Below are positions 50,116 through 58,766 of a stretch of 64,000 bases of DNA, one piece after another. This stretch comes from Caecitellus pseudoparvulus (Eukaryota; Bigyra: Bicosoecida). Under the pieces are notes generated by a model. The model was not told where the DNA came from and did not search any database. It worked only from the letters and a program-made list of their open reading frames with translations. Location of the stretch: assembly GCA_965644315.1 (NCBI GenBank), contig CBFFRQ010000079.1:248001-312000 (forward strand), in the 5' to 3' direction. The first letter of the stretch is position 1, and the number at the start of each line of letters is the position of its first letter. Position numbers and translations under genes: made by a program.

Positions 50116-50789
50116 ATGGGCTCAGGGCCTTCGAAGGAAAAGCGCAAGGCTCTGCGAAGACAACAGGTCTCGTATCAGACTGAGCCTGTGGACGGCAACA
50201 CCCCCCTTGCACGTGTGGACGGCGGTGAGTGGTTGGCGTTTCATGAGACGAAACGCAAACTTGCACTGGCAGGGGCTTGGTTTGCGCAGGGACGTTCCAC
50301 AAAGCGGAGGACCCCCGAGGCGGGAATCCAGACGGTAGTAAGGCGTACTCATTCATGCCAAAGCGGGACAATCGCAACTTGGCCTCCAGGCAGCTGTATG
50401 TGCGGCGCGTGCCAGGGGCCGCGGCACGCCGGGATGGCAAGCAGGTATTCTACGTGCGCATGAAGAAGCGGGCCCTGACAGTGGGGCCATCTTGGAATGA
50501 TGCCCAGGGCCGGGTGGAGCCTCTGGCTCCCTCTGGCCGTCCCGCCTCCATGCCAGTGTCTCCGTCAGTGATCACGGCGGAAGGCAAGGCGGGGGACACA
50601 ACGCTACCCCCGGCGGGCGCCTCGCCCACGCCAGACGCGGCTCCCCCCTCTCAACCTCACGACGCACAAGCCATCGGGCACTTGCCTGCCGAGCCGGCTG
50701 CCGGCTTGCCAGCTTCGGGCTGGAGCGCACGTGAGGAGAAGGCTGCACCGCCGCCGACGGCCGCTTCCACAGAGGAGTTACCGGTTTGA
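50116..50789 (+). CDS. Small basic protein with N-myristoylation-type start, not recognised
   Basis: Two exons (50116-50224, 50290-50789) give 202 residues; the intron has a GTGAGT donor and GCGCAG acceptor. The N-terminus MGSGPSKEKRKALRRQQ fits the myristoylation pattern (Gly2, Ser6) followed by a basic patch, suggesting membrane attachment. The middle part has VDGGTFHKAEDPRGG, KAYSFMPKRDNRNLASRQLY and QVFYVRMKKRAL, then a Pro/Ala-rich tail. The GSKAYSFMPKRDNRNL stretch looks like the conserved core, but I do not recognise the family. It lies between the ankyrin array and TSR1, on the same strand as both. Confidence 0.55.
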
Positions 50790-51222
50790 GGCAGAGTGGT
50801 GGCGCACACAAGGCAAGGGTCCACACATCGGCATTGGCCCCGTGGCGTGTCGGCGTCTGGCTGAGGCGCCTGGGCTGCCTGCAATCCTGTTGGGCTGGGG
50901 GGGTGGGAGGTGCGCAGTGCTCGGCAGGGCAGTCAGGGCGAACGTTACAGCGCGCTGGAAGGGACACACGCCATCGGTGCTATGGCTACCGCAGGCCTCG
51001 GCTGGCTGCAGGTCTGTAGTCGTGCTGTGAGTGAGGGGCATGTGTGTGAGCATGCCTCCTTCCCAGCGACCACCGTCTTGGGAGCAAGCGAGGCAGCACG
51101 CAGCACGTGTACACCTCCACCAATTTATTTCCTACTAGACAATCTTCCAGGCCTGCTCAGCGAGTGCGCTGGCTGCTGCCCAGCCAGCAGTGCAGTGCCG
51201 CGTCCTCGCCAGCCTGCCTAGC
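50790..51222. other. 433-bp intergenic region before TSR1
   Basis: The stretch separates two rightward genes and should contain the TSR1 promoter. No coding exon or RNA gene is recognised. A CCACCAATTTATTTCC stretch near 51117-51132 is the only clearly AT-rich patch, about 90 bases before the TSR1 ATG. Confidence 0.3.
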
Positions 51223-54142
51223 ATGGCGGACCACCACCACCGCCCCGGCGGGCTCAAACAGAGCAACAAGAAGCACAAGATCCCAGGGCGGGCCAAGGCA
51301 TCGAACAATCGCAGCTCTTTGGGCCGTGTCGAGAGCAAGATTAAGGGGTTGACGAAGAAGGAGACGTGCGTGTGCAGGAGAGCCTCGCGCAGCGCTGGGA
51401 AGCGCCCAAGACGACTCCCCTTACTGCCAACACAGACTAACGGAGGCGAAGAAGCGCCGGGTGAACCGAGCAAAGCAGTTGATGGCACAGAAGCGTGAGG
51501 AGGCACGCGTGCATCGCAGGCTGGGTGCGTGGCGAGGTGTTCGCGGGGTTCCTGCTGGGCGCCTTTCAATTTCCGCGTCGCCTTCCCGCTTTCTCGCAGG
51601 CCTTGGGGGCGGCAAGGGTGCGCCCAAGCACGTGGCCGTGTTCGAGTTGGGCCCAGGCACATCTGCAGTGGCAGCCATCGATGCATTGCTGGGGAAGGCT
51701 TCCAAGCTTGCAGACCCCGACCCCACCTGCGAATGGGGCCGGCCTGTGACGGCGTACTTTGCGACGGAGAAGCAGGCCATGACCTTCACAGCATGCTCCC
51801 GAGGCGCGCATGGCGACGTGGCACGTGCCGTGGCAGTTGCGCGCATGGCGGACGTGGTGATGCTGCTGATGAACCCTGTGGGCGGGGCGGCGGGCGACGT
51901 GGACGCCAGCGTGGACTGCGCCGGAAAGGAGTTCCTCACAGCGCTCAAGGCGGCCGGCACGCCCGCCATCGTGGGCGGGACACAGGGCCTGCTGGCCCTC
52001 ACCAACCGCAAGAAGCAGGCGGAGGCTCGCAAGTGGGCCACGGCTGTCTTCGAGGACCAGTTCCCCGGCAAGACCACCAAGACGGCGGACTGCGACAACG
52101 CCGTGGCTGTGCTGCGGGCCCTGGCCACTGTGCGCCCCAAGCCTGTGGCGTGGCTGACCCACCGGCCGTACATGCTGGCCACGGCCCTGCAGTTCACCCC
52201 CACAGGGCGTGTGCCCACGCCCACCCCCGCCGCACCCACCAGCGACCCGGAAGCCCTCGTGGCGGCGGCGGTGTCCCCCCTGGGGCTGCCTGACCCCGAC
52301 GCGGTGGCAGCCTTTGGCCGGGCTTACAGCAGTATGCCGGCGGAAATGGAAGTGGGGACGCTGGAGATCAGCGGGTACTTGCGAGGGTGCCCGCTGCACG
52401 TGGACGGGCTCGTGCACATCAGTGGTGTGGGCACATACCCAGTGCAGAGTGTGACGGCCCCTCGGGGGTTGTTGGAGGGGGGTGCAGGCAGCAGCGCTGG
52501 GTCGCCTGTCGTGGTGGCGACGGCAGACCCCAGCGAAGTGGAGGACCAGCACACGCTGGGAGAGGAAGACATGACTGCCGGCGAGCAGACGTGGCCGACG
52601 GCGGAGGAGGAGGCGGCTGCGGCGGCGGAGGCCCGGCTGAAGGCGTTGACCAAGGCGACGGGCAGCAAGACGCAGGCTGTGTGGTTGGACGCCATCGGGG
52701 AAGGCGACGAGGAGCTGGCAGCTGCGGGGGGCGTCGAGGCGCTCCTGGCTCAGGACGACGAGGGCAGTGAGGGGGAGGATGAGGATGCCACCAGTGTGGC
52801 GGAGACGGCGGCGCCGACCAAGACGGAGCTGCGGGCGGCGGCGGCGGCGGCGGAGCGGGAGCACCTGGAGTTCCCAGACGAGGTGGACACGCCAGGGGAC
52901 GTGCCGGCCCGCCAGCGCTTCGCCCGGTACCGCGGCATGCGCTCCTTTCGCACGTCGCCGTGGGACCCCCAGGAGAGCCTGCCGCGGTCCTACGCCCGAA
53001 TCTTCCAGCTGGGCAACTTCGCCGCCTCCCAGCGAGCCATCCTGAAGGACAGCTCTGTGGCGGAGGCGACGGTGGCCAAGGTGGAGCGGCACCTGCAGGA
53101 GCAGGAGCGTGCCGCGAAACGTGCAGGGGGGGCTGACGCCGCAGTCCCCGGTGCCGGTGGCCAGTCGGCGCTGGAGGTGGCACAACAGCTGACGCAGCAT
53201 GCAGGGGAGGGGTGGGTGCCCCAGGGCCGGTACGTGTGCTTGACCATCACGGGCGTGCCGGCGGCTGTCGTGCTGCAGCGCTTGAAGCCCGAGCCGCTGA
53301 CTGTGCTGGGGCTGCTGCCACACGAGCACCGGACCAGCATCATGCACTTCAACGTGAAGCGCATTTCGCCCGAGGTGCCAGCGGGGGAGGATGGCGACGG
53401 GGAGGCCGCCGCCGTTGCGGCTGGACTGCCGGCTGACTTCGTGGCGGTGAACGGTGTCCGCTGTGCGCCCATCAAGAGCAAGACGGACCTGGAGTTCGTC
53501 ATCGGCACCCGCCGCATTATGACTCGGGCGGTGTTCAGCGAGAACGCCCTCAACTGCGACAAGGCCAAGTTCGAAAAGTACCTGCACGCAGACAGGTGGA
53601 CACAGGCCACTGCCTTTGCCCCCATCACCTTCGGCGCTGTGCCGGTGCTAGTGTATGCGGCAGGTAGAGACGGCACGCGGGTGCTGGTGGCCGCGGGCAC
53701 TGCCGCCAGCTGCGAGCCAGACCGCATCATTCTGAAGAAGATCATCCTGTCAGGGTACCCGTTGAAGTGCAAGCGGCGGGGTGCTATGGTCAAGTACATG
53801 TTCCACAACCCCGAGGACATTCGGTACTTCAAGCCGGTGGAGCTGTGGACCAAGCACGGCCTGGCTGGACGCATCCGGGAGCCGGTGGGCACACACGGCA
53901 GCATGAAGTGCCACTTCTCCGGCAGCGTGTACAGCCACGACACGGTGTGCATGTCGCTGTTCAAGCGCGTGTACCCGCGGTGGGGCGCGAGCTACCGGCA
54001 CCTGGTGGGGGACGCCGCCATGGAGGCGTCTGTGGGCTCCACCATTGCAGGGCCTCTGGGCACCACCACTGGGGCTGCTCCTAACCCCCTGGATGCCTTC
54101 ATGGCGGCGCAGGAGCAGGAGAGTGACGCGCGCCTCGCATGA
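51223..54142 (+). CDS. TSR1: Pre-40S ribosome assembly factor TSR1
   Basis: TSR1 is a translational GTPase-like but GTPase-inactive factor that binds late pre-40S particles and blocks early subunit joining. Three exons (51223-51365, 51436-51524, 51600-54142) give 924 residues (human about 804). The N-terminus has the family start HRPGGLKQSNKKHK, followed by the basic LTEAKKRRVNRAKQLMAQK. The degenerate G domain follows (KHVAVFELGPGTSAVAAID), then an acidic insert (DDEGSEGEDEDATS). The typical C-terminal half includes FRTSPWDPQESLPRSYARI, TAFAPITFGAVPVLVY, DRIILKKIILSGYPLK and YMFHNPEDIRYFKPVELWTK, ending at VCMSLFKRVYPRW. The extra length is in the acidic and Ala-rich inserts. Family assignment is firm. 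A second small-subunit processome gene, SAS10, lies 2.4 kb downstream. Confidence 0.95.
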
Positions 54143-54239
54143 GCGCTGTTCACAGTTTCGGGGACGGGCCGCACAATTCACTGGTCGAGCGAACCCGGGC
54201 AGTGCTGCTTTCTCTGCCGCGCTGTGCTGCCAGAGCGCC

Positions 54240-54506
54240 ATGGCTTCCAGCGAGCCGTTCATTGTGACTGTGCTGTTCTTCGCTGCGGCCCGCGACGCGG
54301 CAGGCTGCTCCAGCACAGAGTTTCACGCTGAAACGCCGGTCAGCGCCCAAGCCGTGATCGAGGCGCTGGCAAGCGGAAACGCAGGGCTCAAGGCCTTCGT
54401 CTCCTCCCCGTACTTACTTGCAGTGGACGAGGAGTACGTGGAAGGTGACTTCCTCATTTCTGCCGCCTGCGAGTTGGCCCTGCTCCCGCCGGTGTCAGGT
54501 GGCTGA
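54240..54506 (+). CDS. MOCS2A: Molybdopterin synthase small subunit (MoaD/MOCS2A)
   Basis: The small subunit carries sulfur as a C-terminal thiocarboxylate for conversion of precursor Z (cPMP) to molybdopterin. The 88-residue protein has the ubiquitin-like pattern: FIVTVLFFAAARDAAGC, an Asn/Gly loop (SGNAGLKAFV), LLAVDEEYVEGD, and FLISAACELALLPPVSGG ending exactly in the required Gly-Gly. The start is ATG in GCCATGG. The stop TGA is followed after three bases (GGC) by the ATG of the large-subunit gene, in the same frame. The two must therefore be translated from one bicistronic message, or the second promoter lies inside this gene. TSR1 ends 97 bases upstream. Confidence 0.93.
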   Translation: MASSEPFIVTVLFFAAARDAAGCSSTEFHAETPVSAQAVIEALASGNAGLKAFVSSPYLLAVDEEYVEGDFLISAACELALLPPVSGG

Positions 54507-54509
54507 GGC

Positions 54510-55109
54510 ATGGCGCATTCCGCAGCAGCCGACAAGGAGCTGTCTGGCGGGGGCACCCACATCGCCCTCACACACGAGCCCATCGATGTTGGAGGCCTGC
54601 TCTCTCGCTGCACTGCTCCAGAGTGCGGCGCTGTCAGTTCATTCCTGGGCACGACGCGGAATTCCTTCCACGGGCGACCCGTGACCACCCTGCGCTACAC
54701 CGCCTATGAGAGCATGGCACTGAAGGAGCTGGCCAAGGTGGTGCAGAGCGCCCGAGAAGGGGCGCTGGCACTGCCACAGCAGCCCCACGGCAGCAACGCC
54801 CTGCACCACGTGGCTGTGGAGCACCGACTGGGGGAGGTGCCTGTGGGGGAGGTATCCGTGGCCATCGTCGTATCGTCGCCCCACCGCGCCGCAAGCCTGT
54901 GGGCCGTGCAGCACATCATCGACACGCTCAAGGCGCGCGTACCAGTGTGGAAGCAGGAGTTCTTCCAGGGCGAGGCGCAGGGCACGTGGAAGAGCAACGC
55001 TGAGTGTGGCTGTAGTGCTCGAGGGGCTGGGCCGCCGCTGGTGCGTGGCTGCGCCCGCTCACCTCAGGAGCCTGACACGGCCTTGGAGGCGCCGGTGGAG
55101 CACAAGTGA
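54510..55109 (+). CDS. MOCS2B: Molybdopterin synthase large subunit (MoaE/MOCS2B)
   Basis: The large subunit is the catalytic half of molybdopterin synthase. The 199-residue protein shows the MoaE core: CGAVSSFLGTTRNSFHGRPV, LRYTAYESMALKEL, AVEHRLGEVPVGEVSVAIVV, SPHRAASLWAVQHIIDTLK and ARVPVWKQEFF, then TWKSNAEC. The Lys residues in DTLKARVPVWKQE correspond to the catalytic lysines of the family, and the PHR site is present. About 33 residues follow the usual end; they are Gly/Pro/Arg-rich and overlap, by 46 bases, the last exon of the convergent glycosylase gene. A small unseen intron near 55020 could replace that tail. The gene starts three bases after the MOCS2A stop. Confidence 0.92.
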   Translation: MAHSAAADKELSGGGTHIALTHEPIDVGGLLSRCTAPECGAVSSFLGTTRNSFHGRPVTTLRYTAYESMALKELAKVVQSAREGALALPQQPHGSNALHHVAVEHRLGEVPVGEVSVAIVVSSPHRAASLWAVQHIIDTLKARVPVWKQEFFQGEAQGTWKSNAECGCSARGAGPPLVRGCARSPQEPDTALEAPVEHK

Positions 55110-56313
55110 CGCAGGACGCAGTCGTAGCATTGGGGCTTCCCTGCCTTGCACACCTTCCTGCCATCTGCGTGGGGGAGGGGGCAGTGGGAGGGGGTGTTGC
55201 TTGGGGCGCGTGGCGTGTCGCTGTGCGATGCACGCACGGTCGATGAGGAGGATGTGCAGTGGGTACTTGATGCTGTCAGGCAGCGTTGCGTTCAAGTGGG
55301 TGTATGTGGTCTCCCTCGTCACCGGAGGCCACGCCAGGTCCAATGCACCGTCCACCGCCTTCCCTTCATGCTCGCCTGCGGCATGCTTGGAGGCTGACTG
55401 GTCGCAGCCGGTGTCAGGCACACTGGGGCCTGAGGCAGCTGCTGCCGCGCGCCGAGGGCGTTTCGCAGGGGGGAGACTGGGAGCAGGGTCGGGGCATGGC
55501 GGGCCGGCTGGTGTGCCGGTGTGCATGGGGGGCGAGGGGGGGACGGCAGCAGCACCTGGCGAATGCTTGGCCAGGTCGGCTGTCACTGCGGCGCGAACCG
55601 CCGCGTCGCCCGCTGGAGCTGCACGCCGGACGGCGTTGATGAGCGGCACACGGGGCGTCCACCCCAGGCGACCGGCTATGCGGTGAATGTGCGTGTCCAC
55701 TGCAAAGTCGGGGCGCTGCAGTTCAAAGAGCAGGACGCAGGAGATGGTTTTGGGCCCCACGCCTTTGAACCGCGACAACTCCGCCTTGATGGCAGCAGAG
55801 GGGGCCGACCTGAGGTGTTCCAGGGACACCTCCCCCCGTTCTTCCCGAATTGTGTGCAGCATGGCTTGGATGCGCGCTGTCTTGGAGGCTGCGAGCCCCC
55901 CACACCGAATGGCGTCCTGCACCGCTGCAGGCTCGGCGGCTGCGACGGCTTCCCAGGTTGGGAAGGCAGCCTTCAAGCGGCTGAAGGCCCGGCTGGAATT
56001 CACATTCGTCGTGTTTTGTGATAGGATCGTCTTTACCACTGCGTCCAGCACGCTTCGACTTCTGTGCCGGGCGGTGAGGGCCGATGACGTGGTGGGCTGC
56101 GTCGCAACTTCCGCAGCGGCACGGAGCTCACACTGCCGCTGGCTTCTTCTCGCCGTACTCGGCTGACAGCAGGCGGGTGACTTCAAGGGCTTCGGCTGGG
56201 GATGGGCGGGTGTAGTGCTGGAAGGGGGTGGGCTCGTCATACGTGAAGCCAGGAGGGCCGGGCTGCGTCTGGCACAAATCCTCCACATCAGGCACTGGCG
56301 GCCCAGCTGCCAT
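55064..56313 (-). CDS. Fe-S HhH-GPD DNA glycosylase/AP lyase (endonuclease III family)
   Basis: These enzymes excise damaged or modified bases and cut the abasic strand. Three exons (complement 56132-56313, 55238-56061, 55064-55164) give 368 residues with consistent phases. Seen: AVVKTILSQNTTNVNSSRAF, FPTWEAVAAAEP, and the helix-hairpin-helix plus GPD loop LSRFKGVGPKTISCVLLF then FAVDTHIHRIAGRLGW, with the Lys of GVGPKT and the Asp of VDTH at catalytic positions. The last exon completes the iron-sulfur site: HGRKVCKAGKPQCYDCVLRH then LC, a C-x6-C-x2-C-x5-C pattern. Between these a Pro/Ala-rich insert of about 75 residues with PAKRPRRAAAAA interrupts the usual spacing and may be a nuclear signal. 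The closest remembered relatives are the short DEMETER-like plant glycosylases and NTH1; the choice is open. A further in-frame ATG exists at 56346. Confidence 0.85.
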
Positions 56314-56494
56314 TGCGTATGGGGTGTGTCGTGCGCAGCAGGTCATGCGGGCTTGGCAAAAGCCACGTGGGGACCTTACTCAGATGCGGCGGACTGAAAA
56401 TTGACGTTCTCCCTCTTGCAGGCTGGACACCGCCTGTTCAAGGCTGCAGTGCCGAGTTTGACGAGAGCGAGCCAGAGAGTTTGGGCACACAGCC

Positions 56495-58752
56495 ATGCCA
56501 CGCCGCCACGGCCACAAGAAGGGGCGGGCACCCGCACACACCCTGGCAGACGGTGAAGACATCAGAGATGACATTGAGAAACATGCTGATGAGCGAGCAG
56601 TGCGCATGGTTGGAGGGCAGGGTGCGTGGCTGTGCCTGTTCGGAGCGGGAGTGAAACGCCGTGAACACCACGCCCCGCACGCCCCCCGCTGCCCGCGCTT
56701 GCAGGTGACGACAGCAGCAGCGATGACAGCGCAGGAGAGGAAGTGGTCATGGACATGGCCGAGCCAGCGACGTCTGACTCCGACTCTGACACAGACTACG
56801 ACTGGGACAATGACCCTGAAGGGCGCCTTGGTCTTGGCCCGGCCCTGAAACGCCGAGGGCGGCACAGCGACGACGAGGAGGAGGACGACGACGCCAAGCA
56901 GCGCGACATTGACAACATTGCCAAGGCGTGGGGGAAGAAGCGCTCAGCGTACTACCAGGAGGGCGACGTGTTGGACGAGGCAGTGGACTCGGAGGAGGAG
57001 GCCGAAGTGGCAGCGGCGGAGGAGGCAGAGGCGAAGCGCTTGGCGGCGCAGCACTTGTCCAGCTTGCAGGAGGCCGACTTCGGCATTCCCAGCGCCGCAG
57101 CGTCCTCGAAGGGCTCTGCGAAGAAGCAGAGCAAGCGCAGCAGCAAGCGCGCTGGCGGCGTGGAGAAGGTGTCTCGCCGCACAGGCGGACTGACACAGGC
57201 TGACAAGCTGGACCTGGTGCTGTCAGATGCGCCTGAGCTGCTGGGCGTGCTGGAGGAGCTGGGCAGCCGCGTGGAGGAGGTGCGGCACACCATCCAGCCC
57301 ATCCTGCAGGCTGTGCGGGAGGGCGGCCTGGCCACCACGGGCGGCGTCGCATACCTGGAGGTGCGGCACCAGCTGCTCCTGGCGTACGTGTCCCACTTGG
57401 CGTTCTACCTCATGCTCAAGGCAGAGGGGGCGCCTGTGCGGCACCACCCCGTCATGGCGCGCCTCGTGCGCATCCGCACCATGATGGAGAAGGCACGCCC
57501 CCTGGACGCCAAGTTGAAGTTCCAGCTGGACCGCATTCTGCGCGCAGGGAGCGGCGCGCAGCAGGGCAGTGTCCTTGCGCCCAACCCCACTGCCATGCTG
57601 GCCCACGGCGACGACGGCGCGTCCAGCGACAGCTCCCAGAGCGACGCTGCCAGCTCCGTGTCCGATGCTGAGCCTGGCGCCAGCGACGGCGAGGAGGTCA
57701 CTGGCACGTACAAGCCGCTGAAGCGCACCGCTGTCATGTACGACGGCGAGGAGGGTGCTGAGGGCGCCCGGGCGGCCCGCAACGCCGCTCGTCAGCGGCA
57801 GAAGCTGCTGGCGTCGCGCCTGTACGCCGACCTGCGCAGCGAGTTCTCGGAGCGCCCTGAGGAGCAGATGGTGGAGGGCGCGCGGGGCCTGGCGGCGCGG
57901 GGCGCTGGCCTGGGGCAGGACGTGGGCGGCGAGCTGGACGCCAAGCTGGCCAAGCTGCAGGCTGCCCGGGAGGCGGCGGAGGAGGAGAACTTCTCGCGCC
58001 TGCAGGAGAGCAAGGAGGAGCGACGCTTGCGCAAGGCTCGGGACCGGGCCCGGGCACGCACGGCAGCGCTGGGCGACGTGGAGGACTTCGCGACGCTGCA
58101 GTCAGACTTGGGCTCCACCGCTGGCAAGGCGGCGGCGCTGCCGGGGGCCAAGTTCGGCGCGCCCACCCTGGACTGGCAGGCCGCCAGCGCCAGCTCCCTG
58201 TCCACGAAGCAGGGCGGGCGCAGCCTGTCGGAGTACATGTCCCAGGTGGCGGCGGCAGCTGCAGGGGGCGGCACGGCCCTGGGCGGCATCGCACGCAAGC
58301 GCAGGCGGGGTGAGCTGCCGGGGGCGGATGCCGGGACCAAGCGGTCGCGCGGCGCCTCTGAGGAGGATGTGGGGGGCGCTGCATTCGACGAAGCCGAGTT
58401 GGAGGCTATGCTGGAGGCAGGGCACGCCTCTGCCGCGCGCAAGAGCGCTGCCAAGACTTCCCGTGGGCAGGCCCGTGTGGACGCCTTGCGTGCTGCGGCG
58501 GCTGCTGCGGACAGCGACGAGGAGGCGGAGAGCAAGCGCCTGGTGACGAGGGACATCATGAAGAACCGCGGCCTGACCAAGTACCGCAAGAAGAGTGCCC
58601 GCAACCCCCGTGTGGCGTACCGCGAAAAGGCGGACAAGCGCTCGAAGCGGTACAAGAACCAGGTCGCACCCATGCGCACAGCAGAAGCGGGCAGGTACGC
58701 TGGCGAGGCGACTGGCATCCGCGCGTCCATCTCTCGCTCCACGAAGCTGTAG
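56495..58752 (+). CDS. UTP3: SAS10/UTP3 small-subunit processome protein
   Basis: SAS10 (UTP3) is a nucleolar component of the small-subunit processome that processes 18S rRNA precursors. Two exons (56495-56621, 56705-58752) give 724 residues. The N-terminus is basic (MPRRHGHKKGRAPAHTLADG) and then strongly acidic (DSDSDTDYDWDNDPEG). DIDNIAKAWGKKRSAYY and the Sas10/Utp3/C1D domain follow (DKLDLVLSDAPELLGVLEEL, YLEVRHQLLLAYVSHLAFYL, HHPVMARLVRIRTMMEKARP). The C-terminal Sas10 domain is near perfect: TRDIMKNRGLTKYRKKSARN, VAYREKADKRSKRYKNQV and GEATGIRASISRSTKL at the very end. The stop TAG is 14 bases from the stop of the convergent gene. Confidence 0.95.
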
Positions 58753-58766
58753 GAAATGCACGCAAC

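Noticed and set aside
51566-53587. Long minus-strand open frame of about 673 codons
   Set aside because: It lies opposite TSR1, which is firmly identified; the antisense product is His/Arg/Leu-rich and typical of shadow frames in GC-rich DNA.
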